64,000 bases of DNA, taken from NCBI GenBank assembly GCA_023512835.1, contig CM042084.1:16192403-16256402 (forward strand), written 5' to 3'. Positions within the stretch are counted from its first letter, which is position 1; each line of letters opens with the position of its first letter. This DNA comes from Taxillus chinensis (Eukaryota; Streptophyta; Magnoliopsida; Santalales; Loranthaceae). Positions 57,101 to 64,000 of this stretch are shown in pieces. Made by a program: the position numbers and the translations under genes. The notes below the pieces were generated by a model. The model had not been told where the DNA came from. It made no database searches and worked only from the letters and a program-made list of their open reading frames with translations.

Positions 57101-59187
57101 TGCGCTTAACCTTTTATATCAAGCTACCCAAGTTGAGAATGACTCTTTTTTAAATTTAAAAGTATGTATGTATCTCCAGTTTTGACGGAGGATGAGGGTA
57201 AATTTAAAATTATGTAATTGTTGTTTTGCGGGGGGATGGTGGTAGTTTTATATATAGATTATTAGAAGGGTAATATTGGAAAAGAGAAAAGAACACTACA
57301 TCCCTTCACTTCAATAATAGTAGATAAGTATAAATGTATTTTGATTCATTCATGTGTTGTTCAGATTGGGTTGTTGGAGGGACAGAGTTGAGGTTCTTCG
57401 TTGTTGGAGGTATTGTGCTGGGCATTGTCATTGTGTCATGTGAGCATGCCTGGGTTTTGTGATGAACCATATGCTTCAAGTTTCAACAGGAGTGGAGTGT
57501 TAGAAATATTATATTATTTCATTTGATATTTGTAGGTTTGTTTCACGTTTTTATTGATAAATACTCACATAAGCATTAGTCGGTTTGGTTCAATTTGCCA
57601 GTGGACTGGTAATCTTTCACTGGTAGATTTGGTTTCAATTTTTTTATCTTCACATTTGAAAAAAAATTAAGGGTTTTTAATATTGCAGGAATTTTGTTAT
57701 CATAGCGTTATGAGTTGTATGATAATAGATGTAGTGTTAGCCCTTTTTGGGTACTTGATTATACTATCACTCTTCAGTTAATATTAATTATAAATCTGTA
57801 GTTAAATGCCATAACTGCTGCGCCAAAATTATCTTCCATTTCCCATTTAATTTTTTATATTGAAATTTGATTTTGTAGGCAATAAAGATGAAGAGGAAAC
57901 TGATGAAGGTGAAAATGTTGGCAATGAAGATATAGATGAAACTGACGAAGTTATAGATGAAGAGGAAGAAGAAAATCAGCTGGATGACAGTGAAGACGAT
58001 CTGGATGAGCCACACGCAGTATGATATTTGCTGCATTCTCAAATCTTTTTTTTTTAAATTATGTTTTTCTTATTTGAGTTCTCAAATGATCTTCTTTTAT
58101 GTAATTTCTGAGTAGTATTCTTGTGTTTGTAGGTCCTCCAGGACGACGGTATCCTTCTGCCACCTAAGGCGTGTATCCTGAATAATTGATTTCTTTTTTT
58201 TTCTTTTTAATTTACAATAGATTCAAATTAGGGAATTACAGTAAGCCCACGTTCAACTTGATCAAAGTCTTCATTTTCCTTTCCTAAGAGAAAGACTATA
58301 ATCAACATCACAATAAAAAAAAGTATTGGAAGGGAACATTGACAGAAACTAATTACAATGTTAAATCTGAAATTTGTTGGAAGATAAATATGTCCCTTGA
58401 TTTTCCCATTCATAAATTTGTTAAAATTATTGAACTTTGCTCATACTAGCTTGATCCTGTACAAAGTTTTATTGATATTTCCAAAAAATATGCATCCATT
58501 GCCAAATATAAATATGGAAATAAGTATTCATTTTCCAATAGTAGTTGTTATGGAATCTCTTCCCGTCATTTTCTATCCCAAACAGTAGGTCGTTTATTTT
58601 TCTAGTGAGTTAAGCTAGTTGCAATCCTGAAAGCTCGTAATCATATCAACTTCAACTGCCCAATGATAATAGTTACAAATTTGAAGTGAAACAGACCTTA
58701 GTTCACATTGTGATGTATAACCCAAGTGTGTTTCATTTTGGGCAATCAATCAATATTGTACTCCTGAGTGGATTTTTTGCAGCATCACTTTCTATTTTGT
58801 TATTTGAATGAAAATTGATCAGCCATTTTTGCCATAATTTTTTTTCTATTTGTTTTGTTATTTGGATCTTTTATGAAAAGTATTGGCTATACTTCGTAGT
58901 TGAGTAAGGTATGAAAAGATAAACCATGCTTAGTTTTTTGTCAAGGAAGTGTTCTAACATAAAATGTTGGTTATAACATTTCACCATCCCACCAATATTT
59001 AATTTCCTATATATTGTCAGCTCAAGATGTGGATAACATTTCAAAGAACTATTTGCAAGAGCTTTTTGGTACTTTTCCTTCCAATGAAGCAAGTGTTAGC
59101 AACATGCAAAATGCTGACACCAGTGATGGAGAATATCATATATATGGACAATATAGTGATGACGAAGACTTTGATGAGGACCACTGA
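35632..59187 (+). CDS. general transcription factor IIIC subunit 5 (tau95/Sfc1 family)
   Basis: Coding exons: 35632-35766, 36981-37323, 37426-37512, 37603-37693, 42487-42553, 43457-43499, 44374-44545, 44648-44746, 50421-50489, 52417-52555, 55009-55207, 57879-58018, 58133-58148 (or to 58172), 59021-59187. Total 1767 nt, 588 aa (596 with the longer exon). The product is a DNA-contacting subunit of TFIIIC, which binds the A box of tRNA genes for RNA polymerase III in the nucleus. Family landmarks: MGVIKDGTVSG, FAVHYPGYP and ETLGGTEAIL at the start, LHFRPEEPHSHPAFG, the middle DNA-binding domain (DERPIWQKGSLIERLL, YYFSNGPFLRFWIRKGYDPR, YQRIDFRVPP, FRAFPYKCQTS, YIQQEIRKP, RLRVAVRFLSIYPKGG), and a strongly acidic tail from about residue 482. 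All introns are GT-AG except 43500-44373, which fits only as AT-AC. Introns of 4.8 and 5.7 kb are filled with transposon relics. The frame is open throughout, so the gene looks functional. Confidence 0.9.
35900..36200 (-). mobile_element. LINE remnant (C-terminal zinc-knuckle region of ORF2)
   Basis: In intron 1 of TFIIIC5, the minus strand translates with frameshifts as LTMDQLQ, then LVNRCLMCK, then a DHLLLHC-like segment and LSWVHME. This order is that of the zf-RVT region found at the end of plant LINE reverse transcriptases. No intact ORF remains. Confidence 0.45.
35956..36002. repeat. (GCTTTCC)n minisatellite
   Basis: About six tandem 7-bp units (gctttcc), one shortened to six bases, inside TFIIIC5 intron 1 and next to the LINE remnant. 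Confidence 0.9.
38126..38174. repeat. compound (CT)n(AT)n microsatellite in a TFIIIC5 intron
   Basis: About eight CT units followed directly by about 16 AT units. The 4.8-kb intron around it (37694-42486) is otherwise AT-rich DNA plus the TIR elements listed separately. Confidence 0.9.
39299..39426. mobile_element. small MITE with 24-bp imperfect terminal inverted repeats
   Basis: The left end reads GGTTTTGTTTGGTTCGATGC and the right end, reverse-complemented, GGGGTTGTTTGATTCAGTGT. About 17 of 24 bases match. Flanks both show AGA, a possible 3-bp target duplication. The interior (taccactcataaat, then a TTTAAAT/GGACT series) is shared with the element at 50105-50273. Confidence 0.65.
40678..40719. 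repeat. (TA)n microsatellite
   Basis: About 21 uninterrupted TA units immediately before the TIR element at 40720. Confidence 0.95.
40720..41610. mobile_element. ~890-bp non-autonomous TIR transposon with a GC-rich interior
   Basis: The left end GGGTTAGTTTGGCATTGCTA and the right end reverse-complemented GGCTTAATTTGGTAATATTA match at 14 of 20 bases. Subterminal DNA on both sides is AT-rich with related stretches. The middle, about 40900-41370, is markedly GC-rich. It has two overlapping minus-strand open frames (40903-41139 and 41096-41359) that match nothing I know. Flanking TA-rich DNA permits a TATAT target duplication but makes it unprovable. Confidence 0.6.
41735..41776. repeat. compound (TC)n(TA)n microsatellite
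   Basis: About 10 TC units run directly into about 11 TA units in the same intron. Confidence 0.9.
43500..44373 (+). other. probable U12-type AT-AC intron of the TFIIIC5 gene
   Basis: The donor is ATATCCTTT, a 9/9 match to the minor-spliceosome consensus. The 3' end reads CACTTAACCTTCATAC|TGG: a CTTAAC branch core with its branch A about 9-10 nt before an AC acceptor. Removing it joins exons in phase 1 as FNIP-VVPQKVQWQDYI, which aligns without a gap to the family pattern FNI..(I/V)P.KV.W..YI. No GT-AG pairing gives that junction. Confidence 0.85.
45100..45373 (+). mobile_element. LINE remnant (endonuclease region)
   Basis: In the 5.7-kb TFIIIC5 intron (44747-50420). Translation across frames gives EWVFISFYGPQG, then DFIIGCDF, DASLVDLSLQG and NSRMAASVSWID-FLVSLD. 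This is the order and spacing of the APE endonuclease of plant LINE ORF2. Frameshifts and a stop show it is dead. It ends abruptly against an hAT-like fragment. Confidence 0.6.
45374..45720 (-). mobile_element. hAT-like transposase fragment (DUF659 region)
   Basis: The minus strand encodes, with two stop codons, KYGPNLKAPT, LREPLLNKAITETKESLSKY and then IDTWTDGKGRSIMNF, SSIDNSD and ISKENVIQIM. This is the DUF659 domain of plant hAT-type transposase-like proteins. The downstream core and dimerisation domain are missing; the fragment stops where the LINE relic begins. Confidence 0.65.
45721..48290. other. intronic DNA of unclear origin between two transposon relics
   Basis: Part of the 5.7-kb TFIIIC5 intron. 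Probably the rest of the hAT-like insertion and other decayed repeats. Short open frames on both strands (for example 45854-46156 and 47006-47257) match no family I know. Confidence 0.4.
48300..49010 (+). mobile_element. LINE remnant (C-terminal part of ORF2 with zf-RVT)
   Basis: Translation gives RIHYFVWHDSWDRERPLNEIF, typical of plant LINE ORF2 downstream of the reverse transcriptase. Then FFQLESYFGKE and, with frameshifts, SHCPMCKN, DHILHYCNWASHIF and FEWAHQPG, which is the zf-RVT zinc region. Stops and frameshifts are frequent. It lies on the same strand as the endonuclease relic at 45100, so both may be one interrupted LINE. Confidence 0.65.
50105..50273. mobile_element. Tourist-like MITE with TTA target duplication
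   Basis: 169 bp, flanked by TTA at 50102-50104 and 50274-50276. Ends are GGGCCATGTTTGG and, reverse-complemented, GGCTCGTTTGATA. A TTA duplication with GGxC..GTTTGG ends is typical of PIF/Harbinger MITEs. The interior is related to the element at 39299-39426. It lies ~150 bp before a TFIIIC5 exon. Confidence 0.75.
51110..51138. repeat. (CT)n microsatellite in a TFIIIC5 intron
   Basis: About 14 uninterrupted CT units within intron 50490-52416. I see nothing else recognisable in that intron. Confidence 0.9.
52768..53050. mobile_element. Tourist-like MITE with TTA target duplication
   Basis: 283 bp, bounded by TTA at 52765-52767 and 53051-53053. The left end is GGCCATGTTTAG and the right end reverse-complemented AGCTATGTTTGG, 9 of 12 matching. 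No coding content. Confidence 0.75.
53700..54420 (-). mobile_element. Ty1/copia retrotransposon fragment (protease to integrase)
   Basis: On the minus strand, within TFIIIC5 intron 52556-55008. Order: a protease-like SWIVDSKATYHMT (active-site DSG altered to DSK), TIDSTLITVAGVGDI, LISISKIIHDLSYKVIF, a RANKWDGLYHLD pre-integrase segment, then CDICEF, FHLVHSNI and FIDDCTHMTWI of the integrase start. Several stops and frameshifts. Reverse transcriptase and LTRs were not found. Confidence 0.75.
55208..57878. other. large TFIIIC5 intron, nothing recognised
   Basis: 2.7-kb intron between the last structured exon and the acidic-tail exon. Mixed AT-rich DNA; short open frames at 56609-56794 and 56787-56993 match no family I know. 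Confidence 0.4.
58149..59020 (+). other. probable U12-type GT-AG intron with two alternative donors
   Basis: Donor 1 at 58149 is GTATCCTTC. Donor 2 at 58173 is GTATCCTGA, 24 nt downstream and in the same phase. The acceptor is attgtcAG ending at 59020, preceded by TTCCTATAT, a partial match to the U12 branch motif. Donor 2 adds eight residues (G-I-L-L-P-P-K-A) and changes the junction residue from Ala to Ser. Confidence 0.65.
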
Positions 59188-59198
59188 CATCCTAGTGT

Positions 59199-59326
59199 AG
59201 AATAAAGCTATCTAATGAATGGTTTTCTTTGATTTCATATTGTTTGCTTACTAATTATATTCTGAATTAGTAATTTTCAGAATAAAGCTATCTAAAGCTA
59301 TTTGATTTCATATTGTTTGCTTACTA
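59199..59326 (+). terminator. duplicated poly(A)-signal region of the TFIIIC5 gene
   Basis: AATAAA occurs at 59201-59206, 14 bp after the stop codon, and again at 59281-59286. Both begin agaataaagctatctaa and are followed by tttgatttcatattg (59228 and 59301): a tandem duplication of about 80 bp with a 7-bp deletion. Either copy could direct 3' end formation. Confidence 0.7.
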
Positions 59327-59330
59327 GTTT

Positions 59331-61683
59331 TGCCACTGCAGAATTAGATATTATTCATTTGTTTATTTAGGTTTTAATAAGTATGCTTAATACCAAATCT
59401 ACGAGATATAGATTTAGTGAGTAATGGGAATTATATCAGTGCAACTATGCTAGATAGTCGAGCAGTGTCTAGAACCATGGATTTAGGCATTGGAATGAAT
59501 TTTAGAAGTGTGATGCGGTTTTATATGTTTTGTTTGTATTTATATATACCCAGACACTGGAAACATTATATATAAATTAAAATAACCTTGGAGAACTATC
59601 AAACTAATATTAGAGTTGTAGATATTCTCGAAAATGTTATGCTTTGATAGTGATGGCAATTATAGGATTAAAGTATCTCATGTCAATAATTTATCAAAGT
59701 GAAAAGTTTGATGGTGATATGATTAAAGTTAGAAGTAACGGGTGTTTTATGTGATTTTAATGTCTTTTATTGGCCATTTATTAGATTTTTTTTGTTATGG
59801 GTTGAAGTGATATGCTAAGAATAAACGCTATATATAAAAGTTTAGTGTTATTGAAATGTAAATGTTAAAAATAAATATGTGATAAAATTAAAAAGGGTAA
59901 GATCAAAAGTGACTTGAGTGTAGGCAGGAACAAAAAAAAATTGAAATAGTTAGATTTGAAAGAAAACTAGGTGATTGATGGAAATGTTTGAAAGAAAAGA
60001 TGTATTCTGAATTTAATAGAAATTTTTATTTGTTTTTGTTTGTGTAGCTGGTTTTGTTTATTGAGATAGGTTTATTGGGTTGGTTTAGTTAAGAAATACA
60101 TTTTAAAAAGGTATAAAATTCTAATCATAATAATTTAAAATAATTAAATAAATAAATAAACATCAAATACAATGAAAACCTAAATATACGCATAAGGAGT
60201 TTGCTCGGAATCCTGCTGCTCAAAATAGGCCAATTGCTGCTACTCGAAATAATAGATTATTTGCCTTGTTATAATGGAGGGCTTTAGAAACATTAAATTA
60301 AATTTGTAGTTATATATACAAACGTTACATGTACTATGATAGAATAATAACATTTGAATAATATTATAATGTTTGAAAAATATTATTTGAAAATTGTATT
60401 ACTCTAATATAAATTAAATGTTCAATATTATATTTATATTTAAATATTTATTTTTGAACAAATTATGCTAAAAGAATTTAAACTACAAAAATCAATTTTA
60501 GAATATAAATATAATGTTTAAAATTTTTGAATATTAATATTTAAATAATATAAAAAATATTTTTTTAAAAGAATATTTTAAAAGTTTTTATTAGATTAAA
60601 ACTAATTTATGAGTGTATTTAGTATTTTTGTATTTATTCTTCCCCTTAGTGATTGAGGAATGATGTATGTGGTAGTCTAGGCACATGATTTTAGACCTAT
60701 GAACACACCTAACTTGAATAAGAATTTAGTTGTGCATATGTTACTTATGATAACTATACAATGAAGGCCAGTAGTGAAAATGAGAAGAGTTGCAATATTT
60801 AGGTTGCGATGCGTAAGATCATGGTTACAAATGTGGTATGAGGTTGTTTGGCATATGATTTGACACGTGCAAATCAAATATTGTAAACCGTGTGTTGAAG
60901 TTCAATAAATACATAAATAAGTATTTATATATGCAATTTTAAATATAATTAAGACTATATACAATTCAGATTGTGTAATTAATAAGTAATTATAACGATG
61001 TGATAGTATATTAAATTACGACAATACTATGATTGCAAACAAAAAATGTTTAAACATAATAATTAAACCCTCAAAGATTAAATTAGTACAGTCTAGGTTC
61101 ACACAAATATGAGTAAAATATACTTCAACCTTCCATGGTAGGGAGCTTTCAAGTCTAAATTAACAAAAAAAATGTGATGGTGGTGTAAGGACTAGTGTGG
61201 GACCAATAGAGATCGACATAGATTTGCAATAGTAGATTTCCTATGCACTCTTAATTTGTAAAACACAATTGATCTCCACTGGACAAGCCCTATATTAATG
61301 TTTTTTATATGATTTATATATTATTTTTTAATATATTAAAAAATATTTTTTTTTTTAATAAAAAAATAATATAAAAATTAATTTTTTTTTTTTTTAAATT
61401 TTTAATTTTTTTTTTTTTTTTATTTAATTTATATAAAAATTTCTAATAACAAATATTTGAAATCTGTGATGATTTATATTTTGGATAAAAAATAAAAATG
61501 ATCTATACATTAAAAAATATTAATACCTGGCCCAATATCTTAAAATGGCCAGAGAATTGTTCTCACATCATTAATTTGTAAAACACGCCACTCAATATTA
61601 AAACTTGAACTCCGTAATTAATAATAACCTTTATAGATATTAGCTCGAAGTTTGAATAATATTAATATTACCCAAAAAAAAAA
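59331..61683. other. intergenic region, nothing recognised
   Basis: Strongly AT-rich, with long A and T runs at about 61320-61430. I see no gene or RNA feature. Confidence 0.5.
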
Positions 61684-61708
61684 ACCCCCCCCCCCCCCCC
61701 CCCCCCCC
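61684..61708. repeat. poly-C tract
   Basis: An uninterrupted run of about 24 C flanked by A runs on both sides. It could be real or an assembly artefact. Confidence 0.9.
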
Positions 61709-62500
61709 AAAAAATGAACATCTCTTCCCTTTCTTCTCCCCATCTCTTTATCGTTTTCCAGATCGAGCTCTTCCCGTCTGCCGCGCTGAGCCCGCTCCAC
61801 GCCCTCGGCCGCCTCTGCCATCCCCCACGCTTTGAGCCATCTCTGCCGTCTTCCATACCCACATTCCATGCCTCCAGTTCAGCATTTGATTCCCGTGAGC
61901 ATCAAGGTTCCCTCCTCTCTTCCCAAAAACCGTCTATAAAAAAACCTCCCAACGCAGGTCGGTCATGAAGGGAAGGGGAAGGGGAGGGGAGGGAAGCGAA
62001 GTAACTCACGCCCTGAATAGTGAATACCAGCCTTCCCACACTGCATCCTGCAAACACCCAACCCACTGCAAACACCCAACCCAACACCTGCAGTTCCAAC
62101 GCCCTCTGCAACCGGTAGTACCACAAGCTTCCTGCGAGCTTTTGTCCATCATCAATCATTAGTCTGAGTTAGCAAGTAGCAAAAAAAACAAAAATCATTT
62201 ATTTATCCACAACCATCAGATTTCATTTATCCCACATTCAACCCCCAATCCTTCGTTAGCTTTTCAAAAGGGGGAATAGAAAGAAAACACAAGCATTACC
62301 ATTTCTGGGAATCAGACCTTTCAATTCTGACCTCCACTGAAGCTGCCCCCTCTGCCACAAATCCACAATCAAACATCCATCCACTGCCCACACAGAATCC
62401 GTCCATCCATCTTCCACCCGGAAAATCAACAACCCAATACTATCCCTTGATTCTATATAACGCTCTCCTATTCGAGACTTTTTAGACCAGATACGTTAGC
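61709..62500. other. GC-richer intergenic block without a recognised gene
   Basis: The composition resembles a leader or exon, pyrimidine-rich on +, with overlapping open frames at 61714-61968 and 61965-62162 (+) and 61902-62159 (-). None matches a family I know. A short direct repeat of caaacacccaaccca occurs twice near 62050-62085. It could be the first exon of an unrecognised or non-coding transcript. Confidence 0.35.
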
Positions 62501-63365
62501 GAGTTAAAACACACAATCTGACATCAATTTAATCATATATTATTTCATAAGTTCAAACCATCATATTTTATATTAAATTCAATCAAAATCTTTAGGTTTA
62601 CAAATTAAATGTTCATGGCTCACTATTACTTATTATATCTAAACATAAAGTGTGACAATGATTTCTATTTAAGTTGAAACTTATAACATTTACCCACATT
62701 TAACTTTATTTTTACAGTGAAACATTTTGTGAATTAAACCTTTGTCTAATTTTTTTCTCCTCATAAGTTAATTTGGCTCATTTTTTTTTTAAAAAGTTAG
62801 TTAACTTATACAAATGACTTCCGATGAAACACCTTCGTCTTCCCCTTCCCCCCCCTACTTTCTATTGGCTTTTTCAGGGAAGAGGTCTCCCAACGCGTAG
62901 TTACAATGTATTGAATTGCTTTCCATGTGGTAAAAACCCCGACGGATCATTGTAGGACAAATTCAATGACAAAATGTAATTAATTATGTGCCTGGTATCT
63001 CCCCAAACTTATTATAATATAGAGGTTAAGTATTAGTAAGGGGGGATTGACACATAATGCTTGTGGGAAAGGTTAACAAATGCAGCTTGAGATTCCCAAT
63101 AGTTTTAAAATCCTGTCAATCGTTTGAGATATCTTTCTAAAATCAAGGACACCTATCCAACGCCTTCGTTTATTACCTTTATTGGATACCAAAGCTAGGA
63201 ATATCAAGATCAAAAGTATTGTAACCTCCTATGGATAATACTCAGATATTTTCTTGGCAATCCAGTAGGGGAAGTCCTGATTCTGTATCCAGCATAGTCA
63301 AAATCAATAACACCATAAATCTTTCAAAACAAATGCGTACTTTAAACCCAACCAATGGAGTATCC
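62501..63365. other. intergenic region, nothing recognised
   Basis: AT-rich. The minus strand downstream of the LRR relic may include its decayed 3' part, but I see no recognisable motif. Confidence 0.4.
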
Positions 63366-63870
63366 TTAATTATGTGTGAATATTAACAAATATTTAATAG
63401 GGCGGACATCAATTTTAGAACCTAAATTTTGACACAATGACTCCTTTTGAAATTTTCCATATTGTTTTAAATTGAAGGTTCTCTTGCGCTGGTTTTCTAA
63501 AAATGAGACCTCATAGACGTAGTAAAGGATGGATGATGCCAGAATTGGAAGAAAGCAATGTAAATTGTTGGATTGGAGCATTAAGGACTGAAGTTGTTCC
63601 CATGGAAGTACTTTTGGGGATTGCTCAAACCCAATTAAAGAATTGCTGCAGAGGCTTAATAAACCTGAGAGATTTGGCACTCAAGTTCCAAACCCATTTT
63701 GGTATGAGCCCTGGATGTTGTTTCCATCAAGTTCAAGCGCCTTGGCGTAGGAAATCCGGGAACCCTGACAAATTGCCTGAAGACAACCCCAAGGCCACAA
63801 AATTCGGAAATGCAGCAACATTAAGAATGTTGATAATTTGTTGTTTGACAAACCGAGAAATTTGAAGTGG
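63366..63870 (-). pseudogene. LRR receptor-like protein (Cf-type RLP) pseudogene fragment
   Basis: The minus strand encodes LRR text of extracellular receptor-like proteins, shifting frame several times. In order: LSNNKLS, FPNFVALGLSSGNLSGFPDF, DGNNIQG, IPKWVWNLSAKSLRF, NSLIGFEQSPKVLPW, LQSLMLQSNNL, LPI and SILYYV. The LTGFEQSP.VLPW and LPIPP-SILYY series is characteristic of plant RLP repeats. Frameshifts between segments and loss of the following repeats show it is broken. The 5' part may continue past the right edge. RLPs are surface receptors in defence or development. Confidence 0.65.
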
Positions 63871-64000
63871 GAAATGGACGTTGGAAGCTGTTATGGTGGG
63901 GTGGGATTCTAAGAGTCAACTGATTGGATGAATGAGGTAAAAGAGAAAGACGTACGTACGGGTCAAGTTTGTGAGAGCATGCATATTTGGGGTTTGGATA

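Noticed and set aside
63503..63865. 120-codon plus-strand open frame
   Set aside because: Opposite strand carries the clear LRR text; this frame has no domain signature.

Overview
This is a window of plant nuclear DNA, most likely from a eudicot or other broad-leaved angiosperm; I cannot name the species. The intergenic DNA and introns are AT-rich, and the genes have many introns. The protein families are typical of land plants: 2-alkenal reductase, GH28 polygalacturonase, ankyrin-PGG membrane protein and type II WD40 inositol 5-phosphatase. Retroelement and transposon relics are common, as are AT, CT and GA microsatellites. I see no bacterial, organellar or viral gene set.

Layout. (1) 1-8611, + strand: two tandem 2-alkenal/double-bond reductase genes. 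The first is cut by the left window edge, leaving only its last three exons. The second is complete, with 5 exons and 349 aa. A degraded FAR1/MULE-type transposase fragment lies between them. (2) 8612-15660: AT-rich intergenic DNA with a ~100-bp tandem repeat carrying a 34-bp perfect palindrome. (3) 15835-18358, + strand: a complete 4-exon secreted polygalacturonase of 393 aa. (4) 20612-23249, + strand: a complete 3-exon ankyrin-repeat/PGG membrane protein of 582 aa, whose second intron appears to be GC-AG. (5) 31047-24395, - strand: a complete 11-exon type II inositol polyphosphate 5-phosphatase (5PTase12-14/FRA3 group) of 1134 aa. (6) 35632-59187, + strand: a ~24-kb gene for TFIIIC subunit 5 (tau95/Sfc1 family), 14 coding exons and 588 or 596 aa. 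Its introns are swollen by LINE, hAT, copia and MITE insertions. (7) 59188-64000: intergenic DNA with a poly-C tract and, at the right edge, a frameshifted LRR receptor-like-protein pseudogene on the - strand.

I built all exon models by hand, checking splice dinucleotides, reading phase and family alignment. All five complete genes close in frame. The strongest unusual finding is in the TFIIIC5 gene. One intron, 43500-44373, fits a U12-type AT-AC intron: perfect ATATCCTTT donor, CTTAAC branch core, AC acceptor, and the only junction that restores the family protein sequence. A second intron of the same gene starts with GTATCCTT and has a second GTATCCT donor 24 nt downstream in the same phase, which predicts an 8-residue in-frame alternative splice. 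The genes share no pathway that I can see; this is an ordinary plant gene neighbourhood, not an operon-like system.
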